The position numbers were made by a program, and so were the translations under genes. This document shows, piece by piece, positions 15,838 to 24,340 of a stretch of DNA of 64,000 nt. How positions within the stretch are numbered: the stretch's first letter is position 1; each line of letters opens with the position of its first letter. This DNA is from Flavobacterium sp. FEMGT703F (GTDB lineage: Bacteria > Bacteroidota > Bacteroidia > Flavobacteriales > Flavobacteriaceae): positions 124,001 through 188,000 of the forward strand of contig PGCN01000007.1 in NCBI GenBank assembly GCA_002786385.1. The letters run 5' to 3'. The notes beneath the pieces were generated by a model. It was not told the DNA's origin. It searched no databases and worked only from the letters and a program-made list of their open reading frames with translations.

Positions 15838-17499
15838 TTACACCAAAGCTTTGAAATAGTCCAATAACAGTTTGTTGTTGTCGCGCGTAGGTGTAAAAAC
15901 TTCCAGTATAGCAGGTTGGTCGTTGTTAGCAAACAATTGTTTCAAACCGGCGTTTAAAGTGGTTTCATCCGCGGCCGTCAAATAGTTAAAACGAAACATT
16001 TTAGCCAAATGTTCAGCGGTTAAACAATGGGAAGTTTCGAAATAAGTATGGAAGGTTTCGTTTTCTTGATGACCGGGTAAGATTCTGAAGATACCGCCAC
16101 CACCGTTGTTGATTAGAATGATTTTGAAATGCTTTGGTATGTAATTGTTCCAAAGCGCATTACTGTCATATAAAAATCCGATATCTCCCGTAATTAAGGT
16201 CGTTTGTTTGTTGCTGACTACAGCAGCGCCTATAGCGGTTGAAGTACTGCCATCGATACCACTGGTACCGCGATTGCAGAATACTTCGATAGACGGATCG
16301 ATGTCAAACAATTGTGCATAACGAATGGCAGAACTATTACTGACTTGCAACTGTGTATTCCCGGGCAAAGCGGCTAAAATATTTTCAAATGCTTTTAAAT
16401 CGGAAAACGGAATATTAGCCAAATATTCATGGTGTTTGCTTATTCTTTGGTTACGAATAGTTTGGACAAACGCTTTATAATTACTTTCAACGACTTTGAC
16501 ATGCGGTAAAAATTGTTTAAAAAACTGATTGGGCGCTACCGTAAAATGTTTTGTCAAAATACCGAAAGTATCGTAAGCTCTTAATTCATCAATATGCCAA
16601 TGGTGTCTCGGTTTGTATTTTCTGAGGAAGGCTTTGATTCGCTTAGACACTATCATACCGCCAAACGTAATTAAAACGCGAGGCTGTAACTCGGCAAACT
16701 CTTTATCAGTAAACGGCGTAATCAGCGTGTCGATATTGTTGATAAAATCAGGATGGTGTAAGTTAGACGTCGTTTCGGTCAACACTACTACCGAAGGATG
16801 TGAAGCCAATTCGTCTATCCATTGTTGGTCGATAGTGTTCGGCTTGCACTCGCCTACCAATACCAATATTTTCTGGCTATAATTCCACAACGTAGAAAAC
16901 GCAATGATATCTTCTACCCTAACGGATGACTCCGATTTAAAAAGTCCGGTTACGTTAACATCTACAGCTAATTTATTCGTGGTTTGGTATAGAGGTTCTT
17001 CGAAAGGCACATTAATATGCACCGGACCTTTGTGAGCAATGGCCACATTGATGGCTTCGTTAATAAAGACATCGTTTTCTTCCGAAGCATCTTCCAGTAA
17101 ATTGGCGTTGTATAACGAGTGGTTCAGAAATACATTTTCCTGACGGATGGTTTGCCCGTCACCTATATCAATTTTATCATGCGGTCGGTCGGCAGAGATT
17201 ACCACAAATGGAATCTGACTGTAAAAAGCTTCTGCCAAAGCCGGATAATAATTGAGTAAGGCCGACCCAGAAGTACAAACTACGGCAACCGGTTTTTGCT
17301 TTTGTTGGGCAATACCCAGCGCAAAAAAACCGGCACAACGCTCATCGGCTATACTATAACACGTAAAGTCCGGATGATTGGTAAAACCAATTGTTAGCGG
17401 TGCATTTCTGGAACCGGGTGAGATTATAATATCATGAACTCCTTTGGCATTACAAATTTCTATGATGCTTTGCGCCAAAGGTATTTTAGGATAAAGCAT
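15838..17499 (-). CDS. menD: 2-succinyl-5-enolpyruvyl-6-hydroxy-3-cyclohexene-1-carboxylate synthase
   Basis: 553 residues, a thiamine-diphosphate enzyme of menaquinone synthesis that joins 2-oxoglutarate to isochorismate. The N-terminal segment SPGSRNAPLT is diagnostic of MenD, followed by CTSGSALLNYYPALAEAFYS and a C-terminal cofactor site (GDIGFLYDSNALW, then INNGGGGIF). It fits the anaerobic and aerobic use of menaquinone throughout Bacteroidetes. No other men gene lies in the window. A complete -33/-7 promoter lies directly upstream. Confidence 0.96.
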   Translation of the reverse strand: MLYPKIPLAQSIIEICNAKGVHDIIISPGSRNAPLTIGFTNHPDFTCYSIADERCAGFFALGIAQQKQKPVAVVCTSGSALLNYYPALAEAFYSQIPFVVISADRPHDKIDIGDGQTIRQENVFLNHSLYNANLLEDASEENDVFINEAINVAIAHKGPVHINVPFEEPLYQTTNKLAVDVNVTGLFKSESSVRVEDIIAFSTLWNYSQKILVLVGECKPNTIDQQWIDELASHPSVVVLTETTSNLHHPDFINNIDTLITPFTDKEFAELQPRVLITFGGMIVSKRIKAFLRKYKPRHHWHIDELRAYDTFGILTKHFTVAPNQFFKQFLPHVKVVESNYKAFVQTIRNQRISKHHEYLANIPFSDLKAFENILAALPGNTQLQVSNSSAIRYAQLFDIDPSIEVFCNRGTSGIDGSTSTAIGAAVVSNKQTTLITGDIGFLYDSNALWNNYIPKHFKIILINNGGGGIFRILPGHQENETFHTYFETSHCLTAEHLAKMFRFNYLTAADETTLNAGLKQLFANNDQPAILEVFTPTRDNNKLLLDYFKALV

Positions 17500-17518
17500 T
17501 GTCTTTTTTTATGTCTTA

Positions 17519-17548
17519 CAAATGTACAAACTTGTGTAGGTTTTTCAA
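17519..17548 (-). promoter_or_regulatory. menD promoter
   Basis: On the minus strand TTG (17546-17548), a 19-base spacer, and TACATTTG (17519-17526) match the Bacteroidetes -33/-7 consensus with ideal spacing. Transcription would begin about 10 bases before the menD ATG. Confidence 0.75.
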
Positions 17549-17567
17549 CACTTTAAGATAGTTTTAT

Positions 17568-17575
17568 TACTTTTG
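17568..17575 (+). promoter_or_regulatory. -7 box before the acetyltransferase gene
   Basis: TACTTTTG matches TAnnTTTG exactly and lies 16 bp before the ATG at 17592. There is no good -33 TTG. It forms a divergent arrangement with the menD promoter. Confidence 0.45.
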
Positions 17576-17591
17576 AAGACACTTTAATGCC

Positions 17592-18089
17592 ATGGAAATC
17601 AAAATCAGACCTTATCAAATTGCAGATTGTCAGGCCATCGTTGACATTATCAATTACAACATACTTCATTCGACGGCTTTGTACGATTATCACCCGAGAA
17701 CAGTAGCGCAACAAGAGACTATTTTTCAGGAAAAAATCGACAAAGGATTTCCGGTTATAGTTGCGGAAACAAACGGTAAAGTGATTGGTTTTGGATATTA
17801 CAGTGAATTTCGTTTTCGGGAAGCCTATAAATTTACAGTAGAACATTCGGTTTATGTAGCCCAAGATTGTCACGGAAAAGGCATAGGTAAATTACTGATG
17901 CAAGCGCTAATCGATTTAGCCAAGCAACAAAAATTGCACACAATGATTGCTGTGATTGATTCAGAAAACCAAAGCAGTGTGGCTTTTCATGAGCAATTCG
18001 GTTTTGAAACGGTTGGCTTATTGAAAGAAACCGGATTTAAATTCAACCGTTGGCTGCATTCGCAATTCATGCAATTGGTTTTAGAATAA
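17592..18089 (+). CDS. GNAT-family N-acetyltransferase
   Basis: 165 residues with the acetyl-CoA site QDCHGKGIGKLLMQALI and the following ENQSSVAFHEQFGFE. The N-terminal IKIRPYQIADCQAIVDIINY and the SVYV strand resemble the phosphinothricin/PAT-like branch, which acetylates amino-acid analogues or other amines. The real substrate cannot be assigned. It is a single gene between the divergent menD and a convergent small gene. Confidence 0.88.
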   Translation: MEIKIRPYQIADCQAIVDIINYNILHSTALYDYHPRTVAQQETIFQEKIDKGFPVIVAETNGKVIGFGYYSEFRFREAYKFTVEHSVYVAQDCHGKGIGKLLMQALIDLAKQQKLHTMIAVIDSENQSSVAFHEQFGFETVGLLKETGFKFNRWLHSQFMQLVLE

Positions 18090-18095
18090 AAAAAT

Positions 18096-18121
18096 AAAGA
18101 CCAATGTTTCCATCAGTCTTT
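18096..18121 (+). terminator. Weak terminator after the acetyltransferase gene
   Basis: AAAGAC and GTCTTT can pair around a long interior of about 14 bases, 6 bp after the stop codon. No long T-run follows, so the call is weak. Confidence 0.35.
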
Positions 18122-18143
18122 ACCAAATATTCAGGGGTATTTG

Positions 18144-18521
18144 TCAGGCTAGTTCAATGCCATTTTCCTCTAAAATAGAGTGCAGATAACTGCTTTGGCT
18201 GGGATCATATTTTTCGACTCCGCTTTGATACCATTTTTGGATGACGTCAATTTGAAAGGAGTTATAACCATCCGAATCGATATCCATCCCCAACATACCG
18301 GCGAGTAAAAAATCTTCTAATACTTTGTTGGTGACTATTAATTGCGGAATCCCATAAGCTATTTTTCCGTTCATTCGTTCGTAGTCGGCTCTTCCTTGTT
18401 CAAAACCGAAGTTATAGGCTTCGCTTTTTTCTTCCACTAATTTTAGGTGTGGATTTGAACCGTTAGAATAACCTTCAATATAGTCTTCTCGGTATAGTGG
18501 ATTGAAAATGTTATTTTTCAT
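18144..18521 (-). CDS. Conserved-looking hypothetical protein
   Basis: 125 residues, soluble, acidic, with no signal peptide and no domain I recognise. It begins MKNNIFNPLYREDYIEGY and has a GFEQGRADYERMNG segment that resembles short repeats of Gly-Tyr/Phe-rich helices. It is a lone gene facing the acetyltransferase gene. Even composition and codon use like the neighbours support a real gene. Function unknown. Confidence 0.65.
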   Translation of the reverse strand: MKNNIFNPLYREDYIEGYSNGSNPHLKLVEEKSEAYNFGFEQGRADYERMNGKIAYGIPQLIVTNKVLEDFLLAGMLGMDIDSDGYNSFQIDVIQKWYQSGVEKYDPSQSSYLHSILEENGIELA

Positions 18522-18618
18522 AAATTATCATTGTGGTATTTGATATTCATTTCAAAACTAAGAAGTATTGTTAAGCTAACATTTTAAAATCGTTAAACGG
18601 AAAAAAAAATCTTTAAAC

Positions 18619-18631
18619 CACGTGACACGTG
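18619..18631. repeat. Tandem CACGTG palindromes
   Basis: Two CACGTG palindromes separated by one A, about 100 bp upstream of the small hypothetical gene that starts at 18521, in otherwise AT-rich sequence. Possible protein-binding site; no family can be named. Confidence 0.35.
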
Positions 18632-18656
18632 AAGTTGGTCGATGTTTTTCAAATAA

Positions 18657-18684
18657 AAACCCGATGAATTTCTCCACCGGGTTT
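18657..18684 (-). terminator. Terminator of the glutathione peroxidase gene
   Basis: AAACCCG pairs with CGGGTTT around 14 bases; read leftward it runs into a T-rich stretch. It lies 26 bp past the stop codon. Confidence 0.75.
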
Positions 18685-18709
18685 GTTTATTTTAAAAGAG
18701 TAATCGGGT

Positions 18710-19312
18710 TTATTTTCCGTTAATCCATGACACAATTGCATCATCTGTTGGCAATACTCTTGGCGAAAGCACTTTTACCAAATGTCCGTTTTCATCCAAC
18801 AAGTATTTCTGGAAGTTCCACTCTACTTCACTATCCTGTAAACCGTTTTTATTCTTCTGCGTCAAAAATTGGTACAACGGATGCATATCATTGCCTTTTA
18901 CGGATATTTTACCCATCATTGGGAAAGACACACCGTAGTTCATTTTGCAAAATTGAGCTATCTCTTGATTGCTACCCGGTTCTTGTCCGCCAAAATTATT
19001 AGCCGGAAAACCAACAATCACAAAATTTTTATCCTTGTATTTGCTGTAAATGGATTCCAAATCTTTGTACTGAGGCGTCAGTCCACATTCCGAAGCGGTA
19101 TTTACAATTAAGATTTTCTTTCCTTTTAAGGTCGAAAAATCAAATTCTTTACCGTACAAATCAATTACTTTAAATTGATGTATGGATTCCTGTTTGGTTA
19201 CTGTAGTCATAGTTGAAGTATTAGTATTAACGGCAACGGTTTTCGTTTGCGCATTGTTTTGACAACTCACCAGCAACATAACGCTGCAGGCTAAAATTAA
19301 ATAGTGCTTCAT
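18710..19312 (-). CDS. Glutathione peroxidase family lipoprotein
   Basis: 200 residues. The N-terminus is a lipoprotein signal (VMLLVSC, Cys17). The mature part has the thioredoxin-fold peroxidase core with catalytic Cys76 (NTASECGLTP), Gln110 (NFGGQ), and Trp165-Asn166 (EWNFQKYLL), the usual tetrad with Cys in place of selenocysteine. Such enzymes reduce hydrogen and lipid peroxides, mostly using thioredoxin. No acidic surface-export signal follows the Cys, so it probably stays on the periplasmic side. Upstream lie a short ORF and two hairpins that could form an attenuator. Its location opposite an ECF sigma gene suggests, but does not prove, stress control. Confidence 0.92.
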   Translation of the reverse strand: MKHYLILACSVMLLVSCQNNAQTKTVAVNTNTSTMTTVTKQESIHQFKVIDLYGKEFDFSTLKGKKILIVNTASECGLTPQYKDLESIYSKYKDKNFVIVGFPANNFGGQEPGSNQEIAQFCKMNYGVSFPMMGKISVKGNDMHPLYQFLTQKNKNGLQDSEVEWNFQKYLLDENGHLVKVLSPRVLPTDDAIVSWINGK

Positions 19313-19387
19313 TCTTTTAAATTTTTATAAAATTAATCATTATTGATCAGCTTGATGTTATACAATTCCTAAAGTTTTACTAATTAA

Positions 19388-19418
19388 AAAGCCCGACAAC
19401 ATAACATCGTCGGACTTT
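19388..19418 (-). terminator. Terminator-like hairpin between divergent genes
   Basis: AAAGCCCGAC pairs with GTCGGACTTT with one C-A mismatch, around an 11-base loop. Read leftward it is followed by TTTTTAATT, the form of an intrinsic terminator. It stands 76 bp upstream of the glutathione peroxidase start, where no annotated gene would end. It may end a leader transcript or a small RNA. Confidence 0.65.
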
Positions 19419-19448
19419 CAACAAACATAACAGAAAACTATTCTGCTA

Positions 19449-19499
19449 TCAAAACAAAAAACCTAAATCAAATCTCAAATTTGATTTCCCTGTTTGCAT
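19449..19499 (-). CDS. Possible 16-residue leader peptide
   Basis: An ATG at 19499 opens a frame encoding MQTGKSNLRFDLGFLF and a TGA stop, 30 bp before the terminator-like hairpin and upstream of the glutathione peroxidase gene. A perfect 9-bp inverted repeat (19465-19487) lies inside this frame. The combination of short ORF, internal hairpin, terminator and structural gene has the layout of an attenuator. A 16-codon ORF can arise by chance, so confidence is low. Confidence 0.3.
   Translation of the reverse strand: MQTGKSNLRFDLGFLF
19465..19487. repeat. Perfect inverted repeat inside the short leader ORF
   Basis: AAATCAAAT, five bases, then ATTTGATTT, an exact 9-bp stem. A second smaller repeat, AGAAAT-TGGT-ATTTCT, lies at 19529-19544. 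Confidence 0.6.
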
Positions 19500-19606
19500 A
19501 TACGAAAGAAGATTGGCTTTGGATTTACAGAAATTGGTATTTCTACTTAAATAGTTGGTTAAAATGGAAATTGTTTCGTTAAATTTACGATTATAAAAAA
19601 TTAGGT

Positions 19607-20137
19607 ATGACACAAGAAGAATTGTTGCCCTTGCTTTTGAGGAAGGAAGAAAGGGCTTTTACTGCGCTGTACGATATGTACTCCAAGAGTTTGTTCAGCG
19701 TAATCACCAATTTGATCAAAGACCAAGAAGAAGCCGAAGATGTACTTCAGGAAGTTTTTGTCAAAATATGGAAGAACATCGATACTTACAATCAAAGCAA
19801 AGGCAGATTGTATACTTGGATGCTCAACATTACCCGAAACACAGCCATTGATAAACTGCGTTCGAAAGGTTTTAACAACAGTCAAAAAAACCTCTCAGCT
19901 GATAATTTCGTACATCTGTTAGACGACAACAGCAAACTGACCAATAGAATTGATACCATCGGAATTTTAGAGTTTGTCAAAAAGCTCAAACCGAAATGTA
20001 TTCAAATTATCGACTTACTCTTTTTTAAAGGTTATACACAGCAAGAAGCCTCTGAAGAATTGGAAATCCCTTTGGGTACCGTTAAAACCCAAAACAGAAT
20101 GTGTATGAACGACCTTAGAAATTTTTTGAAAGTATAA
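19607..20137 (+). CDS. ECF-type RNA polymerase sigma factor
   Basis: 176 residues. Region 2 is seen in YSKSLFSVITNLIKDQEEAEDVLQEVFVKIW with RLYTWMLNITRNTAIDKLRSK, and region 4 in PKCIQIIDLLFFKGYTQQEASEELEIPLGTVKTQNR. The pattern is that of the SigK-like group, which pairs with RskA-type anti-sigma factors. The stop codon shares one base with the start of exactly such a gene (TAATG). Its targets are not visible here. The glutathione peroxidase gene is divergent from it, 294 bp away. Confidence 0.93.
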   Translation: MTQEELLPLLLRKEERAFTALYDMYSKSLFSVITNLIKDQEEAEDVLQEVFVKIWKNIDTYNQSKGRLYTWMLNITRNTAIDKLRSKGFNNSQKNLSADNFVHLLDDNSKLTNRIDTIGILEFVKKLKPKCIQIIDLLFFKGYTQQEASEELEIPLGTVKTQNRMCMNDLRNFLKV

Positions 20138-20919
20138 TGGAAACAAAAGAATATATAGCATCAGGCATCTTAGAGCTTTATGTGTATGGTTTGCTGAGCG
20201 AAGCAGAAAACGATCAGGTAAATGCCATGGCCAATAAACATCTGGAAGTCAAAGCCGAAATTGTGTCAATTGAAAAAGCCATCATCAATTTGTCGAGTAG
20301 TTTTGCTCCTTTTATTTCGCACAGTCAGTTTGAAAAAATTAAAGCGCAATTGGAGTTAAAACACGGAAAAGTAGTTGACCTAAAATCGAGAAGTAATACA
20401 GCTACTTACATAGGTTGGGCCGCCGCTGCAGCCTTGTTAATTGGCATCGGATTCCAATACAACAAACTGAGCAACACCCAAAACCAAATCCAATCTATTG
20501 AAATTCAAAAATCAAAATTGGAGCAAACAGTGGTTGAATTAGAATCGAAGAACAAAGAAACTACAACCGTTTTAAATGTAATCAGAGATACCAAAACAAG
20601 TGTAATTCCATTAGCCGGTCAAGCTATAGACCCTACAGCTTCGGCTAAAGTATATTGGAACAAAGAGCAACAAACGGTTTATGTAGACGCCGCAGGTTTA
20701 CCGAAACCACCGGAAGGTATGGTGTACCAAGTTTGGGCTTTAAAACTCAATCCGTTAACGCCTACAAGTATTGGTTTGTTGGAGAATTTTACGGCTGATA
20801 ATGCTATCTTTAAAGTTGAGAATAACGCAGGCGCCGAAGCCTTCGGAATCACATTAGAACCGGCAGGCGGAAGCAAATCGCCAACGCTCGAAAAATTGTA
20901 TACTTTAGGAAAAGTATAA
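20137..20919 (+). CDS. RskA-type anti-sigma factor
   Basis: 260 residues: a cytoplasmic N-terminal zinc-free anti-sigma region (about 1-85), one TM segment (about 88-106, ATYIGWAAAAALLIGIGF), a short coiled coil (about 110-145), and a C-terminal periplasmic RskA domain with VYWNKEQQTVYVDAAGLP and YQVWALK. In this family, regulated cleavage of the anti-sigma frees the sigma factor. Here the start codon overlaps the sigma stop codon, supporting a matched pair. The family often appears beside secreted adhesion-type or peroxide-response genes, but the signal is unknown. A strong terminator follows. Confidence 0.88.
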   Translation: METKEYIASGILELYVYGLLSEAENDQVNAMANKHLEVKAEIVSIEKAIINLSSSFAPFISHSQFEKIKAQLELKHGKVVDLKSRSNTATYIGWAAAAALLIGIGFQYNKLSNTQNQIQSIEIQKSKLEQTVVELESKNKETTTVLNVIRDTKTSVIPLAGQAIDPTASAKVYWNKEQQTVYVDAAGLPKPPEGMVYQVWALKLNPLTPTSIGLLENFTADNAIFKVENNAGAEAFGITLEPAGGSKSPTLEKLYTLGKV

Positions 20920-20941
20920 CACAAAGATTCCATAAAAAAAT

Positions 20942-20983
20942 AACACCGCAAATTCGCTTACAATTAGTTGAATTTGCGGTGTT
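20942..20983. terminator. Bidirectional terminator between the anti-sigma gene and ccsBA
   Basis: A perfect 14-bp stem (AACACCGCAAATTC with GAATTTGCGGTGTT) around a 14-base loop and followed by T-runs on both strands. It separates two convergent genes. Confidence 0.9.
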
Positions 20984-21051
20984 TTATTTTGGACAACTCG
21001 GAGAAACAAAAATTATCTCATACAGGTTTATAACTTGTGAATTGGCGATGT

Positions 21052-24000
21052 TTATTTGCTTAAATATTTTTTGTGTTTGAAATAAGACAACACTGCCAAT
21101 ACTGAAATAATGGCTACCGAATAATACACAAACGAAGGCGTAACTACTTTATCACCACTGGCATAAGAGTGCAAGCCTGTCAAGTAAAAATTCACTCCGA
21201 AATACGTCATAAGTATTGAATAGAAGGCAAAAACGGCCATTACATTGTAAACCCATTTCCCACGCAAAGCCGGAACAAAACGAGCGTGAATTACAAAAGC
21301 ATAAATCATAATGCTGATTAAGGCCCATGTTTCTTTCGGATCCCAGCCCCAATATCTTCCCCAACTTTCGTTAGCCCATTGACCGCCTAAAAAGTTTCCG
21401 ATGGTTAACATCACCAAACCGATAGTCAGCGCCATTTCGTTGATATAAGTGATTTCTTTAATGTTGAGGTCCATTTTCGCTTTGTTTTTGTCGTTCACAA
21501 ACAACATTAAAATAAGGGAAACGATACCCAAAACCATCGCTAAAGTAAATGGACCGTAACTCGCCACAATCACTGCTACGTGTATCATTAACCAATACGA
21601 ATTTAACACCGGTTGTAAGTTGGCAATGGCAGGATCCATCCAATTCCAATGCGCAATCATCAAAATCATAGACGCCACAAAAGTGCCTGAAGCTACGGTT
21701 AACTTTGATTTAACATCGAAAGCTAAAGTAAAGAACATGGTCGCCCAAGCTACGTAAATCATACTCTCATAAGCATCACTCCAAGGCGCGTGACCGGAAA
21801 TATACCAGCGCGCTATCAGACCTGAAGTGTGAAAAACAAACAGTAATCCAATAAAAATATGGAAAATATTGATGGCATAACGAAGTAGCTTTTTGTCGAA
21901 GAATATGTTAACAATCACTAGAGTCAACATCAAGCAACCGGTTAACATGTACAACCAAAACAAGTTTTTGAAGACATCGTATTTGTTGTATAAAATCTCG
22001 TAATCAATTTTGTCTTCTGCCGGTCTTACAGCTTTACCATATAGTTTCTGATAATCTTCGATACCAACTAAATAGGTATTGGCACGAGTATAATCTTTAC
22101 TGTCAGAAGCTTTCAAGAGCGCATCTAAATACACCGGCAAAGCACTTTTGATAGTATCTAATGACGTTCCGGTAGCGTGATTGATTTCTAAAAACGAAAC
22201 CCATTTGTTGTTCGGATCATTCGGTATTGGGAAGATTCTGAGGATTTTTCCGCTGAGTGCCGAATTCAACAAATTCACTTTTTTATCTGTTTCTATAAAA
22301 TCTTTCTCAAACTGGTTGGGTGTAGCCGCTTTGTAGGCTTCGTCTAAATAAGGTGACAACTTATAATTCCCTCTTTCATCAAAAAACGAACGAAACGTAG
22401 CGTATTTGGCATCAGCCTCAATGCCAATAATCTTGCGAATACTATCGTTGCCTTTTTTGATGTAAATCAAAGGTGTTTCAAACCAAACCGTTGGAAACTG
22501 CGTCATCGATAAAAACGCCTGATCCGAGTTCAAGCCTTTGTAGGTATCGCTTTTGCTGACTTTTCGCAACAATTCGGAAGAAAACGTATTGATAGGCTTC
22601 ATACGTCCGCCATCGTCCTGAATAATCAATCGGCCAAACTGAGCCGCGTGTTTTTCAGACACTTTGTATTTGTTGATGATGGAATCGATTTGCTTTTGCG
22701 TTGGTAAGGCTTGTTGGTGCGAACCATGTTGAGCTACACCGTGTAGTGAAAACAGTAAAAAGAAAAGAGCCACTAGCTGAGTTTTCTTCTTTTTCACGTT
22801 AGCTAACTTTTTCTTTAAGTCGGCAAAACGAGTATTTTTAGTAAATAATATCGCCATCATACAGAAATACAGCAAATAGTAACCAATGTAAGTAATGTTA
22901 GTTCCCCAAAAATCATGGTTAACCGAAAGTACTGTTCCTTTTTCGTCCGGATCAAATGAAGCTTGAAAAAAGCGGTATCCTTTGTGGTCTAAAATATGAT
23001 TCATATAAATACGATGGTCATTCTTTTCATTGCCGTCGATTAGGGTAACCTGACTTTCAAATGAAGAAAAACTCTTTTCCGTTCCCGGATATTTTTGAGC
23101 GATAAAATCATTGAGTTTTAAACTGAAGGGCAACTCGTATACTTTAGAACCATAAGTAAAAGTAAACTCTAAATTGCCTAATTTAAAAGCTTTAGGTTCA
23201 CCTTGTTTGCCTTTTGAGCCAATTAAAGTAATGGTTTCCTCTTTGCCTCCGGTTTTCACTTTAAGTACTAAAGCATCCTCGCCTTTCTTGGCTTTGAAAT
23301 CGCCGCTGGATTGGTAAGATTTAATTCCTTTTTTAGGCAATTCGGGCAATACAAACTGACTGCCGCCCAAGTTGTACAAAGAACGGTACATTAAAGGTTG
23401 GTCTACATCTTTCACTACTTTACCTTGGAACTTATCGGCCATTCGCATAAACTGACCATCAAACGGCGCCGAAATAGTATTGTTTTTGGAATCGATATTA
23501 ATAGCGCCCGGTGTTGGTTTGTCTAAGGCAAATAAAACATTGTGGATGTTTTGTACTTCGCCGGCTTTCAGCATGTGTTCGTGGCGTGTGCCGTCGCCGG
23601 ATTCTACCAATTTTAGGTAAGTGTCGCCTTTCGGATCATCTTTGATAACTTCTTTAGCATCTAATATAAAATTCTGGTATTCAATCTCGAACGGAATATT
23701 GGCAAACTTTTCGTTGATGGCAAAATGATTATCCGTTACCGGAGAAAGCAAGAGCTGTTCTTCAAAAATTCTTCGCATCATTTTACCTTTGTAATCGCCG
23801 TCTACAAAAACAGTCAGGTAGCATTTTTCAGAAAAAACCTGGTTGGAAGTCGCGCCTTCTCTGATGGGCATCATTCCTTCGTAACTGATGTATCGCGTGA
23901 TAAAAGCACCGGCTATGATAAAAATGAAAGACAAATGCAGCAATAAAGTAGCCCATTTTTCTTTTTTGTACAATTGGTATCGTTTGATGTTGCCGATGAA

Positions 24001-24183
24001 ATTGATCATAAAAACCAACATGATGGCTTCAAACCACCATGCGTTGTAAATCATAATTCGGGCAGTATCTGTATTGTAATTGCTTTCAATAAAGGTTCCC
24101 GCAGCCATAGCCGCAGCAAACGCGATAAATAAGAAAGCCATTAAACGAGTGGAAGATAGAAAAGCGTATAGTATTTTTTCCAT
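21052..24183 (-). CDS. ccsBA: Fused cytochrome c biogenesis protein ResB-CcsA
   Basis: 1043 residues. The N-terminal part has ResB-like TM helices (from about residues 10-30, 45-65, 80-100) and a large periplasmic domain. The C-terminal part is CcsA, with several TM helices and the heme-handling motif WGRYWGWDPKETW plus periplasmic histidines. Together they export heme and attach it to CXXCH motifs of cytochromes c, as system II does. The window encodes two clients, the di-heme peroxidases at 3.9 and 6.3 kb. Between the halves, about residues 463-486, the sequence KKKKTQLVALFFLLFSLHG followed by VAQ looks like an internal signal peptide. Single-chain fusions occur in several Bacteroidetes. 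Confidence 0.93.
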   Translation of the reverse strand: MEKILYAFLSSTRLMAFLFIAFAAAMAAGTFIESNYNTDTARIMIYNAWWFEAIMLVFMINFIGNIKRYQLYKKEKWATLLLHLSFIFIIAGAFITRYISYEGMMPIREGATSNQVFSEKCYLTVFVDGDYKGKMMRRIFEEQLLLSPVTDNHFAINEKFANIPFEIEYQNFILDAKEVIKDDPKGDTYLKLVESGDGTRHEHMLKAGEVQNIHNVLFALDKPTPGAINIDSKNNTISAPFDGQFMRMADKFQGKVVKDVDQPLMYRSLYNLGGSQFVLPELPKKGIKSYQSSGDFKAKKGEDALVLKVKTGGKEETITLIGSKGKQGEPKAFKLGNLEFTFTYGSKVYELPFSLKLNDFIAQKYPGTEKSFSSFESQVTLIDGNEKNDHRIYMNHILDHKGYRFFQASFDPDEKGTVLSVNHDFWGTNITYIGYYLLYFCMMAILFTKNTRFADLKKKLANVKKKKTQLVALFFLLFSLHGVAQHGSHQQALPTQKQIDSIINKYKVSEKHAAQFGRLIIQDDGGRMKPINTFSSELLRKVSKSDTYKGLNSDQAFLSMTQFPTVWFETPLIYIKKGNDSIRKIIGIEADAKYATFRSFFDERGNYKLSPYLDEAYKAATPNQFEKDFIETDKKVNLLNSALSGKILRIFPIPNDPNNKWVSFLEINHATGTSLDTIKSALPVYLDALLKASDSKDYTRANTYLVGIEDYQKLYGKAVRPAEDKIDYEILYNKYDVFKNLFWLYMLTGCLMLTLVIVNIFFDKKLLRYAINIFHIFIGLLFVFHTSGLIARWYISGHAPWSDAYESMIYVAWATMFFTLAFDVKSKLTVASGTFVASMILMIAHWNWMDPAIANLQPVLNSYWLMIHVAVIVASYGPFTLAMVLGIVSLILMLFVNDKNKAKMDLNIKEITYINEMALTIGLVMLTIGNFLGGQWANESWGRYWGWDPKETWALISIMIYAFVIHARFVPALRGKWVYNVMAVFAFYSILMTYFGVNFYLTGLHSYASGDKVVTPSFVYYSVAIISVLAVLSYFKHKKYLSK

Positions 24184-24215
24184 GAGTTTGGAATTGTTTT
24201 TTTAAAAAAGCGATA

Positions 24216-24223
24216 CAAAAATA
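24216..24223 (-). promoter_or_regulatory. -7 box of the ccsBA promoter
   Basis: The minus strand reads TATTTTTG, an exact TAnnTTTG, 32 bp before the ccsBA start. No -33 TTG is seen. Confidence 0.4.
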
Positions 24224-24309
24224 GGGTAAATAAATAGATATATGATGGATAAAATTGGGGTTTTAATACATTTTTAAGACTTGTGGATTTCTTTGTTTCA
24301 AAATGCGTA

Positions 24310-24336
24310 TTGTAATAGTTATTTTCAATAATTTTG
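24310..24336 (+). promoter_or_regulatory. Promoter of the 24.3-27.7 kb operon
   Basis: TTG (24310-24312), a 16-base spacer and TAATTTTG (24329-24336). The -7 box ends only 4 bases before the ATG at 24341, so transcription is expected to begin at or within a base or two of the start codon, giving a leaderless message. Confidence 0.6.
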
Positions 24337-24340
24337 CCCC

